Source of the DNA: Enterobacteriaceae bacterium RIT714
GTDB taxonomy: Bacteria; Pseudomonadota; Gammaproteobacteria; Enterobacterales; Enterobacteriaceae
Length of the DNA: 64,000 nucleotides
Assembly: GCA_009668015.1 (NCBI GenBank)
Contig: WJYB01000001.1
Coordinates: 124,001 to 188,000, forward strand
Direction: 5' to 3'
Part shown: positions 16,343 through 31,177 of the stretch, piece after piece
How positions within the stretch are numbered: the stretch's first letter is position 1
How the letters are laid out: each line of letters opens with the position of its first letter
Notes under the pieces: generated by a model
Seen by the model: the letters and a program-made list of their open reading frames with translations, nothing else
Databases searched by the model: none
What the model was told of the DNA's origin: nothing
Program-made: the position numbers and the translations under genes

Positions 16343-17877
16343 CAGCGTAACCCTTGTCGGTAACGGCCTGCGAGATGGGATAAACCTGCCGCGAGGCCAA
16401 ACGCTGCGGCAGTTAACGCCAGTAACCCTAGCGCATGGCCAGCCAGTATGGCGGTGCTACCGCCGCTACTGAGCGCCACGGCCTCGGTCGTGAGCGTGGA
16501 GAATCGGCCTGCACCGAGCCACAGCGTCGGCATATATTGCGCCATGCTAACTGAAAAACCGGTCGCAAAGGCGATGAGGATCGGACGGATTAAAAGGGGA
16601 CACTTTATCCGCCAGAACAGGGTAGAGCGCTGCATGCCCAGCGTTTGCGCGATAAGGATCTGGCGGGGATCCAGCCTGCGCCACGCGGGTTGCAGCACCA
16701 GCAGCATCCAGGGCAGAACCCACAGCATATGCCCCCACAGAACCGCAAAATAGCCACCGTCAAATCCCAGCTGCAGTGCCAACCGGTATTGCCCGGCGAC
16801 CAGCGGCAGGGCCGGAAGGGCCAGCGGGAGCCACATCCACAGCGCACCGCGCGGCGGCCCCCACTCCAGCCACGGCAAAATGATCGCCAGCGCCAGCAGG
16901 CCAGAGAACAGGGCCAGCGACAGGCTGGTGGTGAAAGGCGCCCAATCCACGCTGCGCGTCTGGGCCAACAGCATCAGCACCGCAGCGCACAGCACGCCCG
17001 CAAGCGGGAGGATCCAGCCAAGCGCCACCCCGACGACGGGTGAGCGTTCAGGGTATCGCACGCCGTCGGTGGAAGGCATTGAACGTCGCAAGCCACGCCA
17101 CAGGACTATCCCTGCGGCGGCAAAAAGGGCCAGCAGCATCAGCAGAATCAGACACAGCAGCAGGCCTTTGGTCTGTTGCCGGGCATCGCCCTGGCTCAGC
17201 CACTCCCATGCCAGCACAGCCAGAGTGGGCGGATTACCCGGCCCGATGATCATCGCCACGTCGACCACCGACAGCGACCAGGCAACCACGGCGAGCATCA
17301 CCGCGCCGAGCGCCGGAGCGATGGCGGGCAGCACTAACCAGTACACCCCCTGAAGGCGCGAATAGCCGAGCGTTTGCAGCACTCTCATTTTTTGCGCCAG
17401 CCTCCCGTCCGGTAGCGCGGCATAAATGGCCCACAGGACAAAAGCGCTCTCTTTCACGGCAAGCGTCAAACCCAGCCCGATACCGTAGCGATCGATCAAG
17501 GGGGAACAGGCGCTGCAAAACTGATAGAACGCTCCCCCTTCAGCAAACAGCAGCAATACGCTGGTGGCGAAAGCGACGTGCGGTACGGCCAGCAGCCACG
17601 GCAGGCGTGAACTCATCTGCTGCCAGCGTTTGCCGGGCCACAGCGCCGCAACAATCGTCAGCGCAATGAGCAGCGAACCCACGGTGGTGATAACCGTTGA
17701 GACCAGCGTGGCAATCGTCGCCTGCAGAAGCTGCGGATCGCTAAACAGATCGCGCCAGCCGTCAGCGGAAAAGGCCGGGGCGATCAGCATGGCCGCCGCC
17801 GGAAACAGCGGTAAATAGAGGGCGGCCATCACCATCCAGAGCAGCCAGCCTAGCGGGTGCCGTAGCGACGCAACCAT
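16342..17877 (-). CDS. ynjC: ABC transporter permease YnjC (double-length)
   Basis: A 511-residue inner-membrane permease with two binding-protein-dependent-transport units fused in one chain, as in ThiP and FbpB. About twelve hydrophobic segments are visible, starting with a signal-anchor-like helix (WLLWMVMAALYLPLFPAAAM). Its first 28 bases overlap the 3' end of ynjB and its stop overlaps the ynjD start, so the three genes are tightly coupled. Substrate unknown. Confidence 0.93.
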   Translation of the reverse strand: MVASLRHPLGWLLWMVMAALYLPLFPAAAMLIAPAFSADGWRDLFSDPQLLQATIATLVSTVITTVGSLLIALTIVAALWPGKRWQQMSSRLPWLLAVPHVAFATSVLLLFAEGGAFYQFCSACSPLIDRYGIGLGLTLAVKESAFVLWAIYAALPDGRLAQKMRVLQTLGYSRLQGVYWLVLPAIAPALGAVMLAVVAWSLSVVDVAMIIGPGNPPTLAVLAWEWLSQGDARQQTKGLLLCLILLMLLALFAAAGIVLWRGLRRSMPSTDGVRYPERSPVVGVALGWILPLAGVLCAAVLMLLAQTRSVDWAPFTTSLSLALFSGLLALAIILPWLEWGPPRGALWMWLPLALPALPLVAGQYRLALQLGFDGGYFAVLWGHMLWVLPWMLLVLQPAWRRLDPRQILIAQTLGMQRSTLFWRIKCPLLIRPILIAFATGFSVSMAQYMPTLWLGAGRFSTLTTEAVALSSGGSTAILAGHALGLLALTAAAFGLAAGLSHLAGRYRQGLR

Positions 17878-19022
17878 TCCTGCTCCAGCGCATTAACCCA
17901 GGCAGCGTGCGGCTCAGGCAACATTTTTGGCAAATCTGCCGGGATGAACTGACGCAGCGCCGCTGCTTCCGTGGGCGGCAGTTTTTGCACATCGAGAACG
18001 CTGGGATCGCCCCAGACGGTGGGATCTGCTTTGCGGATCTGCGCCTGCGGCGACAGCAGGAAATTCGCCACGACCCTGGCCCCGGCGCTGGCACTGGCAT
18101 TGACGGGAATGGCGACGAAGTGAACGTTGCCGATCATGCCGTCGCTAAAGCCAAAACTGAGGCTGTCTGCGGGCAGTTCGCCGCTGTTCACTTTCTGGCG
18201 CGCGTGAGCCGGATTAAAGGTCAGCGACAGATCCAGATTCCCGCTGGCAAGCAGGGCATCCATCCGGGCGGGGCTCGGCGGAAAATCTTTCCCTTCGCGC
18301 CACAGCAGGGGATGAAGCTGGTCGAGATAGCGCCACAGGGGGGCGGTTACAGCGTCAAATGAATGCGGATCAGGCGCGGTTTTCAGCGCATCGGGTGTCG
18401 TCGTCAGGGTCAGTAACAGCTGTTCCAGAAACGCGGTGCCGGTAAAATCCGGTGGGCGCGGATAGCTGATTTTACCCGGGTGCTGCTGCGCATACGTCAG
18501 CAAGGCGTCGGGATCGCGCAACGGCGCAGCAAAATTTGCCTGGCGGCCAATAAAGGTGAGTTGAGCCGCGCCCCACGGTGATTCGGCCCCCTCGGTGGCG
18601 ATCGCAAAATCCTCTGTCACGGGTTTCGCCTTGTCCACATAGCGCCAGTCAGGGAGCGTTTGTGCCCAGCCGGTTTGCAACAGGCCGGCCTCTTTCAGAG
18701 TGCGGAAATTCTCACCGTTCACCCACAGAAGATCGACCGACCCGCCGGATTTTCGTCCGGCGCGGTATTCGGTCTGAATACGTTTAACCGCATCGGCGGC
18801 ATCCGCCAGGTGAACAATTTTCAGGGTAATGGCGTAATGAGTTTTCATCTCGCCGCTCACCCAGTCGAGATAACGGTTGACGGCCTGATCGCCTCCCCAG
18901 GCGTTAAACCAGACCGTTTGACCTTTCGCTTCGTGTTGAATGGTTTTCCAGTCGGAATCGGCGAACGCGGGGATTGCCAGCAGCAGCCCGGTCAGCAACA
19001 CGCAAAAACGCACACGGCGCAT
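17850..19022 (-). CDS. ynjB: ABC transporter periplasmic binding protein YnjB
   Basis: A 390-residue solute-binding protein of the extracellular-binding family 1 type. The signal peptide MRRVRFCVLLTGLLLAIPAF ends AFA at about residue 22. It is the first gene of ynjBCD in transcription order and overlaps ynjC by 28 bases. The ligand is not known; similarity of layout to the thiamine and spermidine/Fe systems is only at family level. ydjZ ends 12 bases upstream on the same strand, suggesting one transcript. Confidence 0.93.
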   Translation of the reverse strand: MRRVRFCVLLTGLLLAIPAFADSDWKTIQHEAKGQTVWFNAWGGDQAVNRYLDWVSGEMKTHYAITLKIVHLADAADAVKRIQTEYRAGRKSGGSVDLLWVNGENFRTLKEAGLLQTGWAQTLPDWRYVDKAKPVTEDFAIATEGAESPWGAAQLTFIGRQANFAAPLRDPDALLTYAQQHPGKISYPRPPDFTGTAFLEQLLLTLTTTPDALKTAPDPHSFDAVTAPLWRYLDQLHPLLWREGKDFPPSPARMDALLASGNLDLSLTFNPAHARQKVNSGELPADSLSFGFSDGMIGNVHFVAIPVNASASAGARVVANFLLSPQAQIRKADPTVWGDPSVLDVQKLPPTEAAALRQFIPADLPKMLPEPHAAWVNALEQEWLRRYGTR

Positions 19023-19034
19023 AATGCCTCCCTG

Positions 19035-19715
19035 TTAATGAGAAGAAGGGTGATAACGAGATAACAGCCAGCGGGCGATCAGCGGCAATAACCCTAACAG
19101 TGTAAAGGCGAACAGCATTCCCGGCGACAGAATATCGCGCAGGGAGGTTAGTTTGCCCATTTCTCGCCCGGCGTTGAGGAAAATCACCGTTGCAGGCAGC
19201 ATCGCTATCTGGCTGACCCACCAGTACTGGCGTACGCCAAGGGAGGTCAGACCGGCCAGCAAATTGACTAAAAAGAACGGGAACAACGGCATCAAACGTA
19301 AGGCGAAAAGATAGAATGCGCCATCACGTTGCACCCCCTCATTGACGGTTTTCATTTGCGCGCTGAAGCGGCGTTGCACCCAGTCGCGCAACAGATATCG
19401 GCTGGCAAGCATCGCCAGCGTCGCACCCAGGGTCGAGGCAAAAGAGACCAGTAAAATCCCTTCTGTAAAACTGAACAGCGCGCCGCCAAGAAGTGTTAAC
19501 AGTGCCGCGCCGGGAATGGAGAACGCAGAAACGACAACGTAGAGCGCGAAATAGAGCGCCGCGCTTTGCACAGGGGCGTGTCCGACATGGGTTTTCAGCA
19601 GCAGATGTTGTGATTTGAGCGTTTCGAGTGACAGAGAATCAGGTGGAAGCAGCGCAAAAATCAGCAAAAATGCGCCCGTCAGGGCGCACAGGAAAAGAAT
19701 TTTTGGATATTTCAC
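19035..19715 (-). CDS. ydjZ: TVP38/TMEM64 (DedA-like, VTT domain) membrane protein YdjZ
   Basis: A 226-residue membrane protein with the VTT-domain pattern: SIPGAALLTLLGGALF, then the FASTLGATLA helix and the conserved LRLMPLFPFFLVNLLAGLT segment. The N-terminal helix is followed by a periplasmic stretch. E. coli has two relatives in this place (ydjX and ydjZ) with ydjY between; here only one remains and it looks most like YdjZ. Its stop is 12 bases before the ynjB start, and xthA lies directly upstream on the same strand with 5 bases between. Confidence 0.82.
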   Translation of the reverse strand: MKYPKILFLCALTGAFLLIFALLPPDSLSLETLKSQHLLLKTHVGHAPVQSAALYFALYVVVSAFSIPGAALLTLLGGALFSFTEGILLVSFASTLGATLAMLASRYLLRDWVQRRFSAQMKTVNEGVQRDGAFYLFALRLMPLFPFFLVNLLAGLTSLGVRQYWWVSQIAMLPATVIFLNAGREMGKLTSLRDILSPGMLFAFTLLGLLPLIARWLLSRYHPSSH

Positions 19716-19720
19716 CGAAA

Positions 19721-20527
19721 TTACAGTTTGAAGTTCGCCCAGACTGGCGCGTGGTCGGACGGCTTCTCCATGCTGCGGATATCGTAGTCGATCCCGGTTT
19801 CCACACAGCGCTCTGCCAGTGGCGCACTGGCCAGCAGCAGGTCAATACGCAGGCCGCGATTATCATCAAAGCCTTTTGAACGGTAATCAAACCACGAGAA
19901 ACGATCCTGAGTCTCCGGGTTCGCAGCGCGGAAGGTGTCGACTAACCCCCAGCTCATCAGACGATCCATCCACTCCCGCTCTTCCGGCAGGAAGGAGCAT
20001 TTGCCGGTGCGCAGCCAGCGCTTGCGGTTATCTTCCCCGATGCCGATATCCAGGTCAGTCGGGCTGATATTCACATCGCCCATGATGAGCACCGGATTTT
20101 CTTTGTTCAGCTCGGTGTTCAGGTAATCCTGCAAATCCTGGTAGAATTTCGCTTTCGCCGGGAATTTTGTCGGGTGGTCGCGGCTTTCGCCCTGGGGGAA
20201 GTAACCGTTAATAACGGTGATATTGCCAAGCGGGGAGGGGATTTCCGCCATGATAATGCGGCGCTGTGCCTCGCCGTCATCGCCCGGGAAGCCGCGGCGA
20301 ACGGAAACAGGAGTCTCTTTGGTCAGCAGCGCAACGCCGTAATGGCCTTTTTGCCCGTGATAAAAGACGTTGTAGCCCAGTTTAGCCACCTCTTCGAGGG
20401 GGAACATATCATCGTGGACTTTTGTCTCCTGCAGGCCGATCACGTCTGGCTGGTGTTGCTCAACAATCGCTTCCAGCTGATGAGGTCGGGCGCGCAGGCC
20501 GTTGATATTAAAAGAGACAAATTTCAT
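19721..20527 (-). CDS. xthA: Exodeoxyribonuclease III XthA
   Basis: XthA is the major AP endonuclease and 3'-repair diesterase of base-excision repair. 268 residues, equal to E. coli. The N-terminus [20 protein letters not shown] and the metal site (LQETK, with the GDVN and SDHAPV motifs near the end) identify the EEP family. The start is set at this ATG; upstream codons in the same frame extend to 20785 through non-conserved sequence. It is divergent from the ast operon. Confidence 0.97.
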   Translation of the reverse strand: MKFVSFNINGLRARPHQLEAIVEQHQPDVIGLQETKVHDDMFPLEEVAKLGYNVFYHGQKGHYGVALLTKETPVSVRRGFPGDDGEAQRRIIMAEIPSPLGNITVINGYFPQGESRDHPTKFPAKAKFYQDLQDYLNTELNKENPVLIMGDVNISPTDLDIGIGEDNRKRWLRTGKCSFLPEEREWMDRLMSWGLVDTFRAANPETQDRFSWFDYRSKGFDDNRGLRIDLLLASAPLAERCVETGIDYDIRSMEKPSDHAPVWANFKL

Positions 20528-26008
<5,481 letters not shown>

Positions 26009-26017
26009 GGAGAGGGA

Positions 26018-26986
26018 ATGGAGAATTTACTGGCGCTCACGCTGGCGGATGAAATGCCTGCGAAAAGAGAAGGCGCGGGAAAAACGTTTCACTGGGAGTG
26101 GCTGGGGCGGGGGCTGCTTGCGCTAACACCCTTCGACAAGGTCAAGCGTTCACTGCTGCTCTCCGCTGGCCTGCACGGCAACGAAACTGCGCCGGTGGAG
26201 ATGGTGGATCAGCTGCTTGGCGCGTTGTTTCGCGGAGATATCCCGCTGCGCTGTCGTCTGCTGGTGGTGCTGGGCAATCCCGCGGCGCTGGCGCAAAACA
26301 AACGTTATCTGGTGAGTGACATTAACCGGATGTTTGGCGGGCGCGGGTCTCAGTTTCCACCGAGCGCAGAGACCGAACGTGCGCAGGAGCTGGAAAAGGT
26401 GGTGAGCGCGTTTTTTGCCGCGGCGGGAGAGGAGCGCTGGCATCTGGATCTGCACACCGCTATTCGGGCGTCGTACCACGTTCGCTTTGGCGTTATGCCG
26501 CAGCGTAGCCAGCCCTGGGATGAGCGCTTTCTGTCGTGGCTCGGCGATGCCGGGCTGGAGGCGCTGGTGTTTCATCAGTCGCCGGGCGGCACGTTTACGC
26601 ATTTTACCTGCGAGCATTTTGGCGCGCTGGCCTGCACTCTGGAGCTGGGCAAAGCCCTGCCGTTTGGCCAAAACGACCTGACGCGTTTTGCCACAACGCA
26701 GCAGGCGCTGCGGGCATTGCTGGCCGCAACGCACCCCTTACACCGTTCTGAGCCCGTTGAGCGCTATCGCGTTGTACAACAAATCACCCGCCGCAGCGAC
26801 GCATTCTTACTGCATATGGCGGGGCATACGCTTAACTTTACCCCTTTTCGCCAGGGCGTGTTGTTGGCGGAAGATGGTGAAGAGCGCTATGAGGTGCAGA
26901 AAAAAACCGAGTATGTGTTATTTCCGAATCCGTCCGTCGCATTGGGACTGCGGGCCGGACTGATGCTTGAGAAAATAACCAGCTAA
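26018..26986 (+). CDS. astE: Succinylglutamate desuccinylase AstE
   Basis: AstE hydrolyses succinylglutamate to succinate and glutamate, the last step. 322 residues. The zinc carboxypeptidase-like site is visible: [14 protein letters not shown] near residue 50 and the LDLHTAI His about 90 residues later. The start follows AGGAGAGGG. It ends astCADBE. After it the conserved E. coli neighbour spy is displaced by about 4.2 kb of inserted sequence. Confidence 0.96.
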   Translation: MENLLALTLADEMPAKREGAGKTFHWEWLGRGLLALTPFDKVKRSLLLSAGLHGNETAPVEMVDQLLGALFRGDIPLRCRLLVVLGNPAALAQNKRYLVSDINRMFGGRGSQFPPSAETERAQELEKVVSAFFAAAGEERWHLDLHTAIRASYHVRFGVMPQRSQPWDERFLSWLGDAGLEALVFHQSPGGTFTHFTCEHFGALACTLELGKALPFGQNDLTRFATTQQALRALLAATHPLHRSEPVERYRVVQQITRRSDAFLLHMAGHTLNFTPFRQGVLLAEDGEERYEVQKKTEYVLFPNPSVALGLRAGLMLEKITS

Positions 26987-27024
26987 AAAGGACCGTCTTG
27001 TTTCAGACGTGCTGATAAGGACAA

Positions 27025-27056
27025 AAAATGGCCGCAATTTGCCTGTTGCGGCCATG
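27025..27056 (-). terminator. Terminator after the chitinase gene (also close to astE end)
   Basis: The stem ATGGCCGCAA / TTGCGGCCAT with loop tttgcctg is preceded on the plus strand by AAAAAA, so it terminates minus-strand transcription from the chitinase gene. It probably also stops astE transcription less strongly. Confidence 0.75.
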
Positions 27057-27089
27057 TATCACCCTGAATGGGCAGATCACAGTCAAGCG

Positions 27090-28646
27090 TTATGAATGAC
27101 TGTGCTGATACTCCGCAATAATGAGACTATAAGCCCAGTCGAACATCGTGTAGTCGCGGTTTTCACTCCAGCCTGACAACATCCCCAGATTGACCTGCTT
27201 CGCGTAATCCAGAAGTTGTGACTGGTTTTGCGTGGTGAAGGTCTGACCCTGAACATCATTATCACCGAACATAGGCGTCGCCCCCATACGGCGCCATGCC
27301 TGCTCAGGCGTGAATTCCGGCCAGGCGGTAACGATCTGATTATTCAGGGCATCAAGCGCATATTTCACACACGTAAACATATCTGCGGGTGAATCATAGC
27401 CAAAGTCCATCGTCATGCCATTAATCATGGAAGGCCGAATAGCGGCATTAGCCAGCATCGTAATGAAATCGACACCGTAGGAACTCAGCCCCTGACTGAC
27501 TGGATTATTTTGACCATCAACCGGCAGCGTGTAGGAGACCTGGAGAGTTGGGTTGGCCCGCATCACAGCTTCAATAACTATCGCGTGACGAGTCATTACA
27601 TCTTTTTTCGCCAGTACTTCGCCTTCAAAGTCGAAATCAATATATTTCAGCGCATAGTTATTAATAATCTGCTGATACCAGTCGATCAGCGTATTCGTAT
27701 CTTTCACCGCTTCTTCGAGTGGCATACCGGCTGAACCGCCAAATGAGATGGCGATATCCCCTCCAGCGTCTCGCAACGCCGCAATATCATCTTTAGCCAG
27801 GCTGCCGGTACGAGCATCATAGGCTACATCGCTCTGGCCACCCCATGACGGCATCAGCGAACCATCCAGACTGTTCGTGCCAGTGACAATAAATGCCAGG
27901 GTATAATTCTTGATGCCAGAGGCCTCATAACAGATACCGGCAGTCAGCTGAGGATATGCCATGTAATCGATATAGGGGGCAACAGAGAAATTATATTCAC
28001 CGGGATCGGGAACGGGCGTTTTCGTCTCGAAGGAGACCGGGGCGCTTTTGGCGGATGTATTTCCGGCGATATCCACTGCGCTGATCGTTACCGTATAAGG
28101 TGTCTTTTCATTTAATCCGGTAATATTTGCGCTGTTAGTATCCACGGAGAGCTGATAAACAGAAGCGCCATCAGAGTATTCAACGCAATAGCTGACAACA
28201 ATAAGATTGTCGGTCGAGGGTTGCCAGTTAAGCGATGCGGTTTTTGCCCCTGCTGCGCTGACCACCACATCCTGAGGGACGGACGGCGCTTCAGAGTCTG
28301 CTGGTGCATCGGCTGATGTGCCGTTGACACTAAATCCGGACGGCAATGGGCCTATCACGCTGCCACCATTAATTCCGATCGCAAAGCTTACCGAGCCCTG
28401 GTTAGCCGGGATAGTTTTAGTGTCGGTCAATTTACCCGTAACCCTGTTACCGGTGACGTGAAATTCAAAATTCATATTCTCGCTGGGCGTTTGACCCTCT
28501 GCCAGGGTAAACGTAATCTCAGGGTCGACAATATCTTCAGTTGTCATATTATAAAGTGTAATAATACAGTTATCATAATAGGGTTCCGGGGTGGTGCCTG
28601 ATTCCCATTTAGCATAAGCAATCACACTTTGGGTGGTATCTTTCAT
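27090..28646 (-). CDS. GH18-type chitinase without a Sec signal peptide
   Basis: The product has 518 residues in three parts: an N-terminal beta-rich domain (about 5-110) that may bind chitin, a fibronectin type III domain (about 119-212, with ASLNWQPSTDN and YTVTISAVDIAGN), and a GH18-like barrel (about 220-518). The catalytic strand reads YIDFDFEGE, with Asp337, Asp339 and catalytic Glu341; the first Asp of the usual D-x2-D-x-D-x-E is replaced by Lys. The N-terminus MKDTTQSVIAYAK has no signal peptide, although the substrate is extracellular. The holin-like gene just upstream on the same strand offers an export route. GGAA-type ribosome site precedes the ATG. The activity is predicted from the motif only. 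Confidence 0.8.
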   Translation of the reverse strand: MKDTTQSVIAYAKWESGTTPEPYYDNCIITLYNMTTEDIVDPEITFTLAEGQTPSENMNFEFHVTGNRVTGKLTDTKTIPANQGSVSFAIGINGGSVIGPLPSGFSVNGTSADAPADSEAPSVPQDVVVSAAGAKTASLNWQPSTDNLIVVSYCVEYSDGASVYQLSVDTNSANITGLNEKTPYTVTISAVDIAGNTSAKSAPVSFETKTPVPDPGEYNFSVAPYIDYMAYPQLTAGICYEASGIKNYTLAFIVTGTNSLDGSLMPSWGGQSDVAYDARTGSLAKDDIAALRDAGGDIAISFGGSAGMPLEEAVKDTNTLIDWYQQIINNYALKYIDFDFEGEVLAKKDVMTRHAIVIEAVMRANPTLQVSYTLPVDGQNNPVSQGLSSYGVDFITMLANAAIRPSMINGMTMDFGYDSPADMFTCVKYALDALNNQIVTAWPEFTPEQAWRRMGATPMFGDNDVQGQTFTTQNQSQLLDYAKQVNLGMLSGWSENRDYTMFDWAYSLIIAEYQHSHS

Positions 28647-28832
28647 AGTAGGTTCCTTATTTATTATCGGACGGTTATTATTTAGCTGAGGCTTCTCCCC
28701 GCTGAGTTAATCATTCCTCGCTGGGGTGTATTCAGATTACGGGTGTTTTTTATCCGGTTTTATTATTTCAAGAAAAATTTGTTTCTCTTTTTGGCTCATA
28801 ACAATCGGGTGAGTCTGGCGATGAAGAAATCA

Positions 28833-29207
28833 TTACTTCTTCAGATTTTTAGTTAAGCGAGCCAGAAATGATTTCTCTTTACGGTGTCGACGGTTTAAAT
28901 ACGTCAACAGACGTACTGAGATAACCGCTGATACCGTCGCCCCAACGGGTTGCGGGACGGTTATTTTAAGGCCGGTATACTGTGAGATGAAGTGAGATAA
29001 AACGGCTGCCGCAAAGTCTGAAGAGGTAATGCCAATAATCATTGATGACACAAAAAGCGCGACAGCACTCCAGTGGGAATGCTTCTTATCGGTAACGCTA
29101 AAAATGATGCTTCCGGCGAATGCTGCAATGAATACCCATGGGTTTAACGGTGATGTTGTCAATAATGACACACATCGCATCATTATTTTCATTTGTGAAG
29201 TCTCCAT
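28833..29207 (-). CDS. Holin-like small membrane protein
   Basis: The product has 124 residues: three hydrophobic segments (about 24-40, 47-72 and 88-105), a KKHSH turn between the first two, and a very basic C-terminal tail (RRHRKEKSFLARLTKNLKK). That is the size and topology of phage or tailocin holins. GGAG lies 8 bases before the ATG. The chitinase gene follows on the same strand after 186 bases, and I see no endopeptidase or spanin gene nearby. Family knowledge: in Serratia chitinase export uses a holin with an endopeptidase and spanins. The link here is inferred from topology and position. Confidence 0.6.
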   Translation of the reverse strand: METSQMKIMMRCVSLLTTSPLNPWVFIAAFAGSIIFSVTDKKHSHWSAVALFVSSMIIGITSSDFAAAVLSHFISQYTGLKITVPQPVGATVSAVISVRLLTYLNRRHRKEKSFLARLTKNLKK

Positions 29208-29775
29208 ATCAATTCTCCTGTTCAGTCATCATCAATAAACAATCTATTGATGGTGGCGACTCATCAAAACAAGCATGAAACCATTCTTTTTCGGCTATGC
29301 GGTTTAGTGAGTACCTTAAAATAATATTTAATCTATATAAATTATGTGGTTATTATTGCAAGTGTGTAACAATGGATTTCTCATGCTGTTTGCCAGCATT
29401 AAACTAGTTGTGTTTCTTTTATTCAAAAATGAGTTTAATCAAGGGGTTGAAGAAATAATTTTCAAGGAAATTATTTTCATATTCATTACTATTATTTAAT
29501 AATAAGCAGAGGGAGGGCGTTTCTTTCTGGTGGCCGATTGCATGCCTGTGAAATTAAGTTACCATAACTAATATGAATCAGAAGACAGTGAAAATAACGT
29601 CATCAGGGTTTGATTGTAAATGTATAAACTTGTTATCGAAAGGCTTGTGTCTTTCCTGATTCGAAAGAATTATTTCCCTTATTGATAAATATTTTTATTG
29701 AGTGGTGCTGTAGTTATTACTGTCGGCGGCAACAAAATCGTTGCGTATAAAATTAACAAGCTCACGAGGTTTGCT
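29208..29775. promoter_or_regulatory. AT-rich divergent gap between holin-like gene and LysR-type regulator
   Basis: This is a 568-base intergenic stretch of markedly low GC with many A/T runs and no convincing gene. It must hold the divergent promoters of the holin-chitinase pair and of the regulator. The composition is typical of H-NS-silenced acquired DNA. I could not fix individual -35/-10 boxes. Confidence 0.5.
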
Positions 29776-30630
29776 ATGGGGATATTTTTGTCGAAGAAGA
29801 TGCGTTACTTCATGGTTATCATGAGAAACAAGAATTTTGGCAAGGCTGCGGAGGAGTTGTGTATCACGAGGTCACCCCTCAGTAAGGCGTTAACCGAGCT
29901 GGAGATGTCGCTGGGCGGAAAGTTATTTAGCAGAAGGCATAATGACCTGGAACCCACCCAGCTTGCATGGGACTGTTACAATAGCTGCTTGCCGGCCTAT
30001 CAAAATCTTTTGGCATTTGAGGAGAGTTTGAGAAAAAACACCCATGACACTCAAATGAACGTTTATGTTGATATTTCAGTACCGCCATTACTTGCTCAGC
30101 ACCTGCAAAGTGTTTTTCAGTCTGAAAATCTCAAGTTCGACATAAAAAGAACGCACCTTACAAACGAAGAGTTTTATGCACTAAAATACCAGAGTAACAG
30201 CATCGTGCTGGCATTCAGATCCATGGATCCGGAATTGTCATTCCAGTGTGATTCCTGGCATGGTTGCCATCACGTTATCCTTCGTAGCAGTACTGCCGAA
30301 CAGAGCAGCAAGAATAACAAATTTTTTGTCTGGAAAGATCAGCATACACAACGCTATAAAACAAGAATTAAAAATATCCTGGGTCCGAGGGAGGGCGAGC
30401 CTGATTTTATTGAGCATAACCATAATTTGTTCACGTTGTTATCGTTTATTCGTGCGGGAAAAGGTGTATGTATTTCCTCAGAGAAAATGGCAAGATTATT
30501 CCGCCTTGAAGGAATAGATATTGAGCAAGTTGAGACATCTTATATCCGCTGTTTTATTTATCATAATGCAGATGCCAGGCTTTTGAGTTCGATAAAGCGT
30601 TTTAAGGAACTGCTGGGGGAGTTTATATGA
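29776..30630 (+). CDS. LysR-type transcriptional regulator, probably of the chitinase locus
   Basis: A 284-residue LysR-type protein. The winged HTH is at about residues 5-65 (KNFGKAAEELCITRSPLSKA, then LTELEMSLGGKLFSR). The effector-binding domain is shorter and more divergent than usual. The start is the ATG with GAGG 6 bases upstream, reading MGIFLSKKMRYFMVIM; the frame continues upstream to 29698 without an ATG. It is divergent from the holin-chitinase pair, the usual position for a LysR regulator relative to its target. Low GC matches the rest of the insert. Confidence 0.8.
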   Translation: MGIFLSKKMRYFMVIMRNKNFGKAAEELCITRSPLSKALTELEMSLGGKLFSRRHNDLEPTQLAWDCYNSCLPAYQNLLAFEESLRKNTHDTQMNVYVDISVPPLLAQHLQSVFQSENLKFDIKRTHLTNEEFYALKYQSNSIVLAFRSMDPELSFQCDSWHGCHHVILRSSTAEQSSKNNKFFVWKDQHTQRYKTRIKNILGPREGEPDFIEHNHNLFTLLSFIRAGKGVCISSEKMARLFRLEGIDIEQVETSYIRCFIYHNADARLLSSIKRFKELLGEFI

Positions 30631-31177
30631 AGTTCACTGACGTGGCTGCGCTTGTGATGAATAACCACCGCGCCTTTTCTCTGGTCTAAGTCGCAGCGGA
30701 TAAAATCGTTTATGGATCTGCTGGTCACGACGCGCCAACGCCTTTTAGTTTCCATCGCCAGGTTCAGGTCCATACGTCCTCTATAGAAGAGAGCCAAAAA
30801 GGGCATCTGCTTTGAGAAGGGGTAATTCAGCACATAAAAAAGACCCGGGAGGTAATGAAAGCTCAGGGTATCTTCGAACGGGGATTGGGAGAGGTATGAT
30901 GATACGTGTTTTTTACAGACTATTCCTGGCTAACTGCTTTATTATTAGTCTGCACTTCGTTATACTTCTTAAAAATCCTCTTTAAATCATGTCGTTGTAT
31001 ATTTTAGTTTCAACTCTCCATGCTTTATCCTTAATTTCTCCACATTTGGCGATAAAGTGTTTTTTACACTTTCATTGTTTTACTGTTGCTCTGACTAATT
31101 GACGTTAAACCCCGTAAAGTTAATCTCGTCAACACGGCATAGCGCCGAAGAATAACTGAAAGTAAGGACAAAATATT
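30631..31177. other. Intergenic stretch between the regulator and spy
   Basis: These 547 bases hold no gene I can support. A minus-strand frame of 90 codons (30561-30833) overlaps the regulator's 3' end and has no ribosome site. The right part holds the spy promoter region with the CpxR box at 31104-31118. The left part may be decayed insert sequence marking the island's right edge. Confidence 0.4.
31104..31118 (+). promoter_or_regulatory. CpxR box upstream of spy
   Basis: GTTAA-ACCCC-GTAAA fits the CpxR consensus GTAAA-N5-GTAAA with one change. It lies about 60 bases before the spy start, consistent with known Cpx (and Bae) induction of spy. Confidence 0.7.

Noticed and set aside
30561..30833. 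Minus-strand frame of 90 codons overlapping the LysR gene 3' end
   Set aside because: No ribosome site, no recognisable motif and overlap with a better-supported gene; could not be tied to an insertion-sequence family.
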